A stretch of DNA of 20,355 bases, taken from contig JBCCQN010000148.1 in NCBI GenBank assembly GCA_039024315.1, positions 1-20,355 of the forward strand, written 5' to 3'. A program made the position numbers and the translations under genes. Positions 13,581 through 20,355 of the stretch are shown here, one piece after another. Positions within the stretch are counted from its first letter, which is position 1, and every line of letters begins with the position of its first letter. Origin of the DNA: JBCAWW01 sp039024315 (GTDB taxonomy: Bacteria; Bacteroidota; Bacteroidia; J057). The notes beneath the pieces were generated by a model. It worked only from the letters and a program-made list of their open reading frames with translations. It did no database searches and was not told the DNA's origin.

Positions 13581-14699
13581 TTATTTTTGCGTGATGACGT
13601 TATTGGTAACCAAGGTGGTATTTTCGTCTATGCCCGAAAGCACTTGCACCCATTCGTTGCTGACAAACTGAGTTTCAACCTTCGTCTTTTCCTCCACGCC
13701 TTTGATCTGTACATAGCCACCATAGTCGAGGAAGTTGCGGGGGATCAAGAGCGCGTTTTGTTGCTCACCAATGATGATATTGGACTGTAGCTGCGTATTG
13801 ACGATTTTAAATTCAAGCTCTTCGGTGAAGTAGAGCTTACAGACAAAGGATTGAGTCGACGCGTCAAAAGAAGGGTCGATTTCCTTGACTACACCTTTGT
13901 AGGTTTTCTCTTTATCCGTATTGAGTTGGATCACGGCTTCTTGGCCCTTTTCAATGCGAGAGATGTTACTCTCATCAATATTTACCTCAGCGTACAAAAG
14001 TTCTGGATTCCCAATCTCCGCAATGATATCTCCCTGACGAACGTAATCTCCTACCTCTTTATACTTTTTATAGACTTTACCGCGGATGACCGCTTCCACC
14101 TTGTTCTTAGCCAATTGGCTGGAATAGATATCTACATTGGTTTGGTTGTTGACTACCTGCTGGTCGGCATCACGCTTTAGCTTATTGTAGTTTTCTAGGG
14201 CCGACTGATAGTTTTTCTGAGAGGTATTATAGTTGAGCAAGGCATTTTCGTATTCGATGCGAGCGATGCTCTGGCTCTCCAAGAGACGCTTGTAGCGCGC
14301 TTCGGTCTTCTGATCCTGCTCCATCTTCTCCTTCTTGATCTGAATATCATACTCAGCCTGGCGGAGCAAAGGCGCGTTGGCGTCAGTATTGCTCTTGGCG
14401 ATGTTGAGGAGTTCGGAAGCGCCTTGGGTATTGATGAGGTTCTCACTATTCTCGATTACGGCGAGGACTTCGCCCTTGGCGACGATATCTCCTTCAGCAA
14501 AATTTAGTTCTGTTAGATAACCCGTTGTTTGGGCGGTGAGACTGTACATGCCTTCGGCCTCTAGGCTTCCAGAAGCAAATACGGTTTCGGTTACATCTTT
14601 GATGACGGGCTTGGTTTCTGCCACCGGCTGGCCACAAGCAAAAAGCATGAGAGACAAGCCTATGGCACCTATCGTATTGAAAATGATAGATCGTTTCAT
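13581..14699 (-). CDS. Efflux periplasmic adaptor lipoprotein (HlyD/MacA type), 372 aa
   Basis: The signal sequence ends in a lipobox LFAC with Cys22, so the mature protein should be lipid-anchored, probably to the inner membrane. Order: first lipoyl half (about 45-65, GYLTELNFAEGDIVAKGEVL), a long alpha-hairpin coiled coil (~90-190, KKEKMEQDQKTEARYKRLLE and QKNYQSALENYNKLKRDADQ), second lipoyl half (VIRGKVYKKYKEVGDYVRQG), then beta-barrel (ADVNIDESNISRIEKGQ-like segment) and membrane-proximal domains. This matches membrane fusion proteins that bridge the permease to a TolC-type channel. It lies 2 bp downstream of the TolC-like gene and 7 bp upstream of the permease, so translational coupling is likely. 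Confidence 0.88.
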   Translation of the reverse strand: MKRSIIFNTIGAIGLSLMLFACGQPVAETKPVIKDVTETVFASGSLEAEGMYSLTAQTTGYLTELNFAEGDIVAKGEVLAVIENSENLINTQGASELLNIAKSNTDANAPLLRQAEYDIQIKKEKMEQDQKTEARYKRLLESQSIARIEYENALLNYNTSQKNYQSALENYNKLKRDADQQVVNNQTNVDIYSSQLAKNKVEAVIRGKVYKKYKEVGDYVRQGDIIAEIGNPELLYAEVNIDESNISRIEKGQEAVIQLNTDKEKTYKGVVKEIDPSFDASTQSFVCKLYFTEELEFKIVNTQLQSNIIIGEQQNALLIPRNFLDYGGYVQIKGVEEKTKVETQFVSNEWVQVLSGIDENTTLVTNNVITQK

Positions 14700-14701
14700 T
14701 G

Positions 14702-16063
14702 TTATCTGATGTTATTATTGATGTTGATGTTGGCGATAGATAATTCGATGTTGACATCGGAGGCGATCAAGCTGTACTCAGCGTTGACCATGGCGTTGAA
14801 GCTATTCAAGACGACTTCTAGACTGACAAGGCCTTCTTTGTAGAGCTCCTGATTTTTGGCAAAAGAGTCTTTACGCAAGGCGAGCACTTCTTCATCCGCT
14901 TCAAACTGAGAGAGGGCTTTTTTATAATCCGCCTCTAAGTTTTGCTGGTCAAGTATGGCTTGATTTCTCGCCTGCTCAGTATTATTGATGGCCATCTGCT
15001 GATCGTACTTGGCCATAGAGCTTTGGCTGATTCGTTTCGCATTGGGGATCGGCACTGAAAGGTTGAGACCGATATAGTTGCTGTTGATCCAGTTGCCCGT
15101 AAAAGGCTCGAACTCGGTATTGTAGAGATTGTATGAGTTGGACAACTGCAAAGACAGGGTCGGCATCATAGCTGCCTTGGCTCCTTTATAGCTTTGGCGC
15201 GCATATTCTTCTCGTAAGAGCGCATTACTTAGGCTGAGCTGGTTGAGGGCTACGGTCGGTCCCATGGCCTCCTGCGGAGAACGCTTAAGCTCAGTAATGC
15301 TAATCGTTTCGTTTTCGGGGATATCGCAGAGGATCTTGAGACTGATGTAGTATTGCTCTAAGAGGTACTCCAATTGGGCGATCGTCTCCTCGGTATTGAG
15401 GTAATTGATCTTGCTCTCGTTGACATCTATCTGGCTAAGCAAGCCCTCTTCAAACTTTTGGGTGGTGATCTGGTGAAGGGTATCAGCTACTGCCAAGTTT
15501 TGCTCGGTACTGCGGATTTGCTCCTGAATCAGTACGATATTGTAATAATTGGCCGCAACGCTCTCTTGCATTTGCTTGAGGCTAAGCTGATTATTAGAGT
15601 TGGTCAAATCGATATTGACCTTTGCTAGCTTTAGGTCCGACCAACCCGCCGGGTTGACCAATTTCACATCCGCAAAGCTGGTGAGATTGGTGTTGTACTG
15701 CACCCCCATTTCTACTTCTCGGAAGGTGCCGGGCTCTCCCCCAAAAATCTCCGCCGGAAAAAGGCTGACGCCTAGCTGGGTGTTGTTGGTAAACTGAGCC
15801 GAAAGCAAACTACCCGTTACGTCTATCGTACCGTAGACCGCGGCTAGCTTAGCCTTCTTGGCCTGATCTAGTTGGATAGCATTATTTTTCAGACTGACGC
15901 TCTGCTTGTCGGTATAGTCCAACAAATCCTCGAGCTCATTAAAAACTCGGGTAGATCCTAAATCCGTGGCGGGACTGCTCATGCTCGTCTGCCCCAAGGC
16001 CACATTTACGCCTAGCAAAAGGGCGAGACTCAAACTTAATATTCTATTTATGCTCTGTGCCAT
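14702..16063 (-). CDS. TolC-like outer-membrane efflux protein, 453 aa
   Basis: A signal peptide (about 1-25, LSLSLALLLGVNVALGQ) is followed by the helical-barrel pattern of outer-membrane efflux proteins: long amphipathic helices such as NYYNIVLIQEQIRSTEQNLA and KALSQFEADEEVLALRKDSF, with the characteristic YKEGLVSLEVVLNSFNA motif near the C-terminus (the family's 'YxxGxxsyxxvLda' repeat) and its counterpart EGLLSQIDVNESKINYL in the first half. Length is normal. It should form the trimeric outer-membrane tunnel of the pump. It is the first gene of the operon and has a -7 box TAGGTTTG about 20 bases upstream, with direct repeats further up. Confidence 0.88.
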   Translation of the reverse strand: MAQSINRILSLSLALLLGVNVALGQTSMSSPATDLGSTRVFNELEDLLDYTDKQSVSLKNNAIQLDQAKKAKLAAVYGTIDVTGSLLSAQFTNNTQLGVSLFPAEIFGGEPGTFREVEMGVQYNTNLTSFADVKLVNPAGWSDLKLAKVNIDLTNSNNQLSLKQMQESVAANYYNIVLIQEQIRSTEQNLAVADTLHQITTQKFEEGLLSQIDVNESKINYLNTEETIAQLEYLLEQYYISLKILCDIPENETISITELKRSPQEAMGPTVALNQLSLSNALLREEYARQSYKGAKAAMMPTLSLQLSNSYNLYNTEFEPFTGNWINSNYIGLNLSVPIPNAKRISQSSMAKYDQQMAINNTEQARNQAILDQQNLEADYKKALSQFEADEEVLALRKDSFAKNQELYKEGLVSLEVVLNSFNAMVNAEYSLIASDVNIELSIANININNNIR

Positions 16064-16082
16064 AATGAATTAGATTATGACA

Positions 16083-16156
16083 CAAACCTAGCTTCCTATA
16101 CTAGGCGATAGAATGAAAAAGTCAGTGAAGTGGACAAAATGAAAGTGAAGTGGACA
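16083..16156 (-). promoter_or_regulatory. Promoter and candidate operator of the efflux operon
   Basis: On the minus strand TAGGTTTG (16090-16083) is a perfect Bacteroidota -7 box (TAnnTTTG) 20 bases before the TolC-like start codon. Upstream are two exact 13-bp direct repeats (plus-strand AGTGAAGTGGACA at 16124-16136 and 16144-16156, minus-strand TGTCCACTTCACT) with a 20-bp period. No clear -33 TTG is seen, which suits activator dependence. The regulator is unknown; the adjacent LytTR regulator is the natural candidate, but its usual period is 21 bp. Confidence 0.5.
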
Positions 16157-16194
16157 GAGAGGGGAGTGAGTTGATGACGGACTTTTGGTTTTTT

Positions 16195-16440
16195 GCCGCT
16201 TCGCGGAACGCTTGGGCCCAGCACGCGACAAGGCAGTGCCTTGTCGCACCCGAAACCAACCGAATTATCCTTTCGAACGAGTCCGCTAGGACGAGGAGAA
16301 ATCTCCTTGAGTACAAATCGTATCTACTTTTTATTGATAGGAGATTTCTCGTCGCTGCGCTCACACAAAATGAAAACAACGAGGCCTAGGTTGGTGCGCG
16401 CATGCATGCCGCACCCGACACAAGCGTTCCGCGAAGCGGC
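16195..16440. repeat. 246-bp MITE/BIME-like element with perfect 19-bp terminal inverted repeats
   Basis: GCCGCTTCGCGGAACGCTT at 16195-16213 is exactly inverted at 16422-16440. Inside lie a 23-base near-palindrome (16225-16247, half GCGACAAGGCA), a pair GAGAAATCTCCT / AGGAGATTTCTC (16296-16307, 16339-16350), a GTCGCTGCGCTC segment, and the 24-bp palindrome (16393-16416) also present at 12288-12311. It fills most of the 379-bp spacer between the response regulator and the efflux operon and ends 2 bp from the regulator's stop codon. No transposase and no clear target duplication are visible; it could equally be two oppositely oriented REP copies. Short open frames within it are not credible genes. 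Confidence 0.75.
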
Positions 16441-16442
16441 TC

Positions 16443-17207
16443 CTAACGCTCAGCCAACCACTCCAAAAAAGCCGTAACCTTAAGCTTACCCACCAAAATC
16501 TCCTCCTCAAAGGGGATCGTCAAATGCACCATCACTTTGCGATTGAAGTAATGGGACGCATCCTTGACCGCCTTTCGACTAATTAGGAACTGACGATTGG
16601 CTCTAAAAAATGGGCCGGTAAAATCGCCTTCTAACTCATTAAGCTTTTGAGAGAGTAGATGCTTTTTCCCCGTAAAGGTATAGGCGTAGACCGCATCATG
16701 CTCAATAAAAAATAGGGCAATCTCCTCTACCGGCAGGGGAATGATCTTATCTCTTTGCTGCACGATGACCGAAGAAGGCTTGCGCGGATTGAGCTGGCTC
16801 TTCATCAAATCGATCAAACTGCTGTAATCTCCTCCCGTGGTATTTGCGTCGCCTTTGATGGTATGGTACTTATCGAGCGCTGCTTCCACGGTCGCCTTGG
16901 AAAAGGGTTTGACCAGATAATCGATCCCCAAGGTCTTGAAGGCCTCCAAGGCATAATGATTAAAAGCCGTGCAATAGATAATGGGGATTTTGAGTTTTGT
17001 CTGCTCGAAAATCTCGAAGCTCAGGCCATCCCCCAACTGTATGTCCGAAAAGATGAGATCGATGGGCTGCTCGTCGGCAAAGAACTCTACCGCATCCTCC
17101 ACACTGGCCAGCATGGCTACGATTTCGGTATCAGGATCGACCGCACTGATCGTTCTAGCAAGGTCTTTAGCCGTGAGCTTTTCATCTTCGATGATTACAA
17201 TCTTCAT
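16443..17207 (-). CDS. LytTR-family response regulator, 254 aa
   Basis: Receiver domain 1-~118 with acidic pocket E7/D8, phosphoacceptor Asp55 (LIFSDIQLGDG), Thr80 (IIYCTAF) and Lys100 (YLVKPFSK). A linker leads to a LytTR DNA-binding domain at ~147-248 with the hallmark FFRANRQFLISRKAV (200-214) and preceding FIEHDAVYAYTFTGKKHLL. All key residues are present, so it should be phosphorylated by the partner kinase and bind direct repeats as a dimer. Its ATG overlaps the kinase stop codon (ATGA), so the pair is co-translated. Likely targets by sequence and position are the efflux operon directly downstream and the two S74 promoters with 21-bp repeats; both are inference. Confidence 0.92.
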   Translation of the reverse strand: MKIVIIEDEKLTAKDLARTISAVDPDTEIVAMLASVEDAVEFFADEQPIDLIFSDIQLGDGLSFEIFEQTKLKIPIIYCTAFNHYALEAFKTLGIDYLVKPFSKATVEAALDKYHTIKGDANTTGGDYSSLIDLMKSQLNPRKPSSVIVQQRDKIIPLPVEEIALFFIEHDAVYAYTFTGKKHLLSQKLNELEGDFTGPFFRANRQFLISRKAVKDASHYFNRKVMVHLTIPFEEEILVGKLKVTAFLEWLAER

Positions 17208-18181
17208 GCGGCTATGACTGGGATTTGCACGCTAAACTGGGTTTCACTCTGCTCGATCTTCAATTCTTTATCGGTCAAATATTGCACTCGCTTGGCCAGA
17301 TTGGCAAGACCAGTACCTCGCCTTTCGGTTACTTTGAGCGAGACAATATTGTTGCGCACGATGATGGCTTCGTTTTCGTAGCTGATTTCGATATTGAGCG
17401 GACGCTTTTCGGTAAAGTAGTTATGCTTAAAGGCATTCTCGACCAGGGTCTGGATGGCCAAAACGGGTATCTGCCCCTGCCCTACCTCATCCGGTACCTT
17501 CACCTCAAAGTGAAAAGCGTTTTCGAACCGAATCTTTTGCAAGCCGAGGTAATTATCGACAAACTTCATCTCATCGGTGATGCTGACGAGCTTAGCGTTG
17601 TGGGACTCCACCGCATAACGTAAAAAGTCCGAGAGCTTGACCGAATACTCCTCCGCCAAGTCACCATCCTCTTTGATTAAGGACTTGAGCACACTTAGCG
17701 CATTGAACAAAAAGTGAGGCTGCAGCTGCTGCATTAGCACCATGTTTTCGGCTTCTAGCTTTTGTATGGTCAATTCAGAAACCTGCTTCTCCGCCTGACG
17801 CTTTTCTCGGGCTTCAATGAGTTGATTGATGATCAACAAGATGATCGAATTCAAGGCCAGCGTCATCGTAATCGGAAAAAGCACATACTGCATTACTTCA
17901 GAGCGAAGCTCAAAGAATGTCTGAAAAGGTGCTTTCAACAAATTCGAAAGAAAGGTTACGACATAGCTCAATATAAAAATGTCCCAGCGGCGAGGCTTCT
18001 TAAGATGAAGAAAGATATAGCCATTGATCAGCCAGTATAAGACCACGCTCACCAAAACTGAGAAATACAGCTTAGTCGTCTGACTTATATCCATCACCCC
18101 AAACATATAGAAGGGGCTTGAACCATAAAGCGCTAATAAGGGCGAGCTAATCGCCATGTATATGTAAAATCTTCTTCCCAA
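17204..18181 (-). CDS. LytS-type sensor histidine kinase (His_kinase family), 325 aa
   Basis: Four hydrophobic segments (~7-28, 36-60, 67-84, 98-122) form an N-terminal membrane region with no recognisable extracytoplasmic sensor domain. A short coiled coil (~123-152) leads to the phosphoacceptor box QLQPHFLFNALSVLKSLI with His156, then the conserved DFLRYAVE/ITDEMKFVDNYLGLQ segment, N-box LVENAFKH (Asn249) and G-box GTGLANLAKR (289-298). This is the family that partners with LytTR regulators in Bacteroidota. It is the first gene of a two-gene operon and overlaps the regulator by 4 bp. The signal is unknown; the intramembrane sensor suggests a membrane or envelope cue, by inference. Confidence 0.92.
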   Translation of the reverse strand: MGRRFYIYMAISSPLLALYGSSPFYMFGVMDISQTTKLYFSVLVSVVLYWLINGYIFLHLKKPRRWDIFILSYVVTFLSNLLKAPFQTFFELRSEVMQYVLFPITMTLALNSIILLIINQLIEAREKRQAEKQVSELTIQKLEAENMVLMQQLQPHFLFNALSVLKSLIKEDGDLAEEYSVKLSDFLRYAVESHNAKLVSITDEMKFVDNYLGLQKIRFENAFHFEVKVPDEVGQGQIPVLAIQTLVENAFKHNYFTEKRPLNIEISYENEAIIVRNNIVSLKVTERRGTGLANLAKRVQYLTDKELKIEQSETQFSVQIPVIAA

Positions 18182-18448
18182 GCTGCTACTGCTAATTGCT
18201 TTGACTCAACAAAAAGTCAGAAGAAAAACCAATCTCCTCTTGATCAATTTTGCTAGCGATTGCCTTGCCTTCAAGTTATCAAAAAGAAGGCAGATGCCAT
18301 ACCTAAACATTATCACAAAGGCACACATCTTATCATTTTGGGAATGTTGCCGAACTCAAAACCGCCTCTAGGCGTAAAAAAAGGGCATAAGGGTGCTTGG
18401 AATAAGCTTTGAAAAATCAAAGTATCTCAAACAAATAACCTTAGTCCT

Positions 18449-19105
18449 ATGCTTTCTAAATTTCTGTATCTATCGCTTGCCTGCTTTACTTTACCGATGA
18501 TCGCTGGTGATGGTATCAAAGACAATTCCGGCGAAATGGACTTACAAATTCAATTCGACTCTGTTTTCAATGGCGGAGCCGCTAACCTCACTTTTTACAA
18601 TGGCACCATCCGTCTGAGTGAAATTGAATTTGAAGGAGAAAATGCCAATGGTGAAGAGGTCGAATACGAGTTAGCTCAACTCACTACAATTGATCTTACC
18701 ACCGGCCTCGCATCCCCCGCTCTCGACCCTATCGTCATCCCTAGCGGAGACTATGAAGGTCTTGCCCTTGAACTAAAAGGCGCTACTAAAGGAAGTGTAA
18801 TCTCTCTAGAAGGCTACTTCACTGATCGCGATCAAAGCATAGTCCCTCTCCAAGTCAATATCAAGGAGAGCCTCAACCTAGCCATTGATCACCAAAAATA
18901 TTCTGTCGCAAGTTCACCTAGCCTTAGCGCCTCATTCTTGATAGATCCCAGTCATTGGTTTGCCAACATTAGTCAGCAAGATTTGCTGCAAGCGGATCGA
19001 GATGCCAATGGCGTCGTCCATATTGATCCCAACCGTAATACGAAGCTATATCATAAAATTACGGCGGACTTGCCTCAAGGCATCAAAAGGACTTGGGCGG
19101 ACTAA
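18449..19105 (+). CDS. Secreted protein of unknown function, 218 aa
   Basis: A signal peptide (about 1-20, MLSKFLYLSLACFTLPMIAG) precedes a beta-rich domain: DLQIQFDSVFNGG, then FYNGTIRLSEIEFEGEN, ELAQLTTIDLTTGLASPALD, and IVIPSGDYEGLALELKG. The order 'strand, parameter linked to a list, PxGxYxxlxLel' loosely recalls DUF4382-type secreted domains, but the match is weak and I do not assign it. A DANGVVHIDPNRN stretch near the C-terminus (~190-203) is acidic and could bind calcium. Cys12 lies inside the signal peptide with no proper lipobox. It is divergent from the histidine kinase and ends at a strong terminator, so it is a single-gene unit. Start chosen at the ATG opening the signal peptide. 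Confidence 0.75.
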   Translation: MLSKFLYLSLACFTLPMIAGDGIKDNSGEMDLQIQFDSVFNGGAANLTFYNGTIRLSEIEFEGENANGEEVEYELAQLTTIDLTTGLASPALDPIVIPSGDYEGLALELKGATKGSVISLEGYFTDRDQSIVPLQVNIKESLNLAIDHQKYSVASSPSLSASFLIDPSHWFANISQQDLLQADRDANGVVHIDPNRNTKLYHKITADLPQGIKRTWAD

Positions 19106-19145
19106 TCCGACCAGTATTTAAATCCATAGCTTTACAAATATTCAC

Positions 19146-19175
19146 AGCCTGACTTCGGTCGGGCTTTTTCTTTTT
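19146..19175 (+). terminator. Rho-independent terminator with UUCG tetraloop
   Basis: AGCCTGAC-TTCG-GTCGGGCT forms an 8-bp stem (one T-G wobble) capped by a stable C(UUCG)G tetraloop, followed by TTTTTCTTTTT. It lies about 40 bases after the stop codon of the secreted-protein gene. Confidence 0.88.
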
Positions 19176-19185
19176 GGGGTTTACT

Positions 19186-19210
19186 CCCGAAAGCTTTCGG
19201 GACGCGGAAC
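19186..19210 (+). repeat. REP-like composite: palindrome plus GCGGAACG core
   Basis: CCCGAAAGCTTTCGGG (19186-19201) followed by ACGCGGAACG. The same palindrome-then-core arrangement occurs inverted at 11013-11038 and, with CTCGATAGCTATCGGG, at 10001-10026. A further half-altered copy of the palindrome (CGCGAAAGCTTTCGGG) sits in the loop of the hairpin at 19249-19290. Confidence 0.7.
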
Positions 19211-19242
19211 GTTTGGTCTTCATGTACGATTCTGCCTTTTGT

Positions 19243-19290
19243 AAAAACGTAGCGACGCATCCGCGAAAGCTTTCGGGATTGCGTCGCTAC
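19243..19290 (-). terminator. Terminator of the T9SS surface-protein gene, built from a repeat
   Basis: GTAGCGACGCA (19249-19259) and TGCGTCGCTAC (19280-19290) are a perfect 11-bp inverted repeat. On the minus strand the stem is followed by GTTTTTAC. It lies 30 bases after the stop codon at 19321. The loop contains another REP-type palindrome, so a mobile-type repeat may have been taken over as the terminator. Confidence 0.65.
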
Positions 19291-19320
19291 AGAAAATATC
19301 ACATATGTTGAATGACCACC

Positions 19321-20355
19321 TTATTTAAATATCACCTTCTGAGTAGAATGATCGTCCCCTACGATTTGTAGGAAGTAAATACCTGCCGGAATATGCTGGC
19401 GATTGAAGGTGCTGCTCTGCTGACTAATCGACCAACGCGCTAGACTACGGCCTTGAATATCCATCAGTTGGACTTCAATCGGTCTTTGTGGCTGACTAGC
19501 GAGCTCAATCTGAAACTGATCGCTCACAGGATTGGGGTAGATTCGGAGATAATTAGTCCCCATAGAAGCTTCCAAACTGGTATTGTTGGCCTGGTAAGTA
19601 TGGCTTACCGTATTGGTTATGATGGGCTCATTGGTATCAAAAAAGATAGCTGCTCGATTATTTACCTGGGTTCCAGATAGCAAATTGGGATTGGGGCTAA
19701 TGCGATACTGGATATAGCCTTGCGAGCCGAGGGGATTGGTAGCACTATCGGGCAGGAGAATATTGTCGAAGACTAGTTTGAGCGTTCTGCCCGGCAGAAA
19801 ATAAGGCTCAAAGGTATGACTCGAACTGAGGAAATAAAGGCTCTCCAGAGAGAAGTGGTGATCGACGGTATCCAACAAAACCACCTGGAAGGCAGTATCA
19901 TTGCCAGTATTTTGGAAACGGATCGTATAGGTCAACTCCTGATCCAGCGGTATCTCATTGTTTTCGCCTTTACCTATCGGTACCGCTAGCTTATCGTTAG
20001 GATCAAAGCTACAGATAAAGAGAGAGTAGCAGCTACTTTGGTTGTTTTCGGTATTGCTATCATTAAGCCCAGGCAATGAGACCTCCGCAAAAAAGGTATC
20101 GCCTATCGCACCAGCTATAGCGCTAGTAAATACCTCAATCGTTTCAATATCCGTAGGAATCATGTCCATCAATTGCCAAATAAGCGTATCTCCATTTTGC
20201 TGACTCGGACTGGGGTTAGCATAGTCAAAGCTCAAACCAGGATCGATGATCAATTGGACCGAAGGCATACTAATCGTCGCGCTCCCTTGGTTTTTGACCT
20301 GGATACTAATGCGAGATGCCCATGAACAGCGGGTCATCCCCATCTGGGATTCTAC
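19321..20355 (-). CDS. T9SS-exported surface or secreted protein, C-terminal part (5' partial)
   Basis: The frame is open to the right edge (four more codons upstream of the ATG at 20343), so the N-terminus lies outside the window. The visible part begins in an Ig/CARDB-like segment (RISIQVKNQGSATISMPSVQ). It then has the Bacteroidota domain CSFDPNDK ... LTYTIRFQNTGNDTAFQVVL ... LVFDNILLPDS ... AAIFFDTNEPIITN, which I believe is catalogued as DUF7619. The last ~75 residues are a type A T9SS sorting domain (LRIYPNPVSDQFQIEL, MDIQGRSLARW, IPAGIYFLQI, KVIFK), which directs outer-membrane translocation and is normally cleaved by PorU. The cargo's activity would be encoded in the missing N-terminal part. 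This gene is the best single evidence that the organism has type IX secretion. Confidence 0.9.
   Translation of the reverse strand, partial: VESQMGMTRCSWASRISIQVKNQGSATISMPSVQLIIDPGLSFDYANPSPSQQNGDTLIWQLMDMIPTDIETIEVFTSAIAGAIGDTFFAEVSLPGLNDSNTENNQSSCYSLFICSFDPNDKLAVPIGKGENNEIPLDQELTYTIRFQNTGNDTAFQVVLLDTVDHHFSLESLYFLSSSHTFEPYFLPGRTLKLVFDNILLPDSATNPLGSQGYIQYRISPNPNLLSGTQVNNRAAIFFDTNEPIITNTVSHTYQANNTSLEASMGTNYLRIYPNPVSDQFQIELASQPQRPIEVQLMDIQGRSLARWSISQQSSTFNRQHIPAGIYFLQIVGDDHSTQKVIFK

Noticed and set aside
16150..16477. Short open frames on both strands of the 16064-16442 spacer
   Set aside because: They consist of repeat sequence (inverted repeats and palindromes) and give low-complexity, unrecognisable proteins.
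18202..18219. TGACT...AGTCA inverted repeat upstream of the histidine kinase as an autoregulatory site
   Set aside because: The arms are only 5 bp and no other copy or clear promoter boxes support it.
18441..18447. TTAGTCC just before the ATG of the secreted-protein gene, possible operator half-site
   Set aside because: No second half-site lies 21 bp upstream and it sits right at the start codon, so it is most likely chance.

Overview
The window reads as a chromosomal segment of a Bacteroidota bacterium, probably of the Saprospiria type (the class is inference). The evidence is a type IX secretion (T9SS) C-terminal sorting domain, LytS/LytTR two-component genes, Bacteroidota-style -7 boxes (TAnnTTTG), SBBP beta-propeller repeats and S74 'tail-fibre chaperone' proteins with the usual Bacteroidota head motif. 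I see no rRNA, tRNA, CRISPR, transposase or phage structural genes.

Left third (1-9300, plus strand): three paralogous giant secreted fibre-like proteins in a row, the first cut by the window edge. Each ends in a peptidase S74 intramolecular-chaperone domain with the Ser-Asp-x-Arg-x-Lys autocleavage motif, followed by a coiled coil. The second and third share a signal peptide, head motif and an SBBP propeller. The first and second share a beta-sandwich-like module. The second and third have almost superimposable promoters: two TAGTCC half-sites exactly 21 bp apart, then the same CAGAGrTTTG element 27 bp later. This is the geometry bound by LytTR response regulators, and a LytTR regulator is encoded in this window.

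Middle (9385-11421): a small secreted protein of unknown function, an NAD(P)-binding epimerase-like protein with a TTG start, and a secreted DUF2147-like protein.

Right-centre (11440-18181, minus strand): a LytS-type histidine kinase and LytTR response regulator overlapping by 4 bp, then a tripartite efflux operon in the order TolC-like outer-membrane protein, lipoprotein adaptor, MacB/LolC-type permease, LolD-type ATPase. A 13-bp direct repeat with 20-bp period lies upstream of the TolC-like gene and is a candidate operator, possibly for the neighbouring regulator.

Right end (18449-20355): a secreted protein of unknown function, then the 3' part of a T9SS-exported surface protein read from the minus strand.

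Between genes there is a dispersed REP/MITE-like repeat family built from the core CGCTTCGCGGAACG and several hairpins. Three copies begin 4-6 nt after a stop codon. One copy pair forms a 246-bp element with perfect 19-bp terminal inverted repeats. The same core also occurs in frame inside two of the S74 genes.
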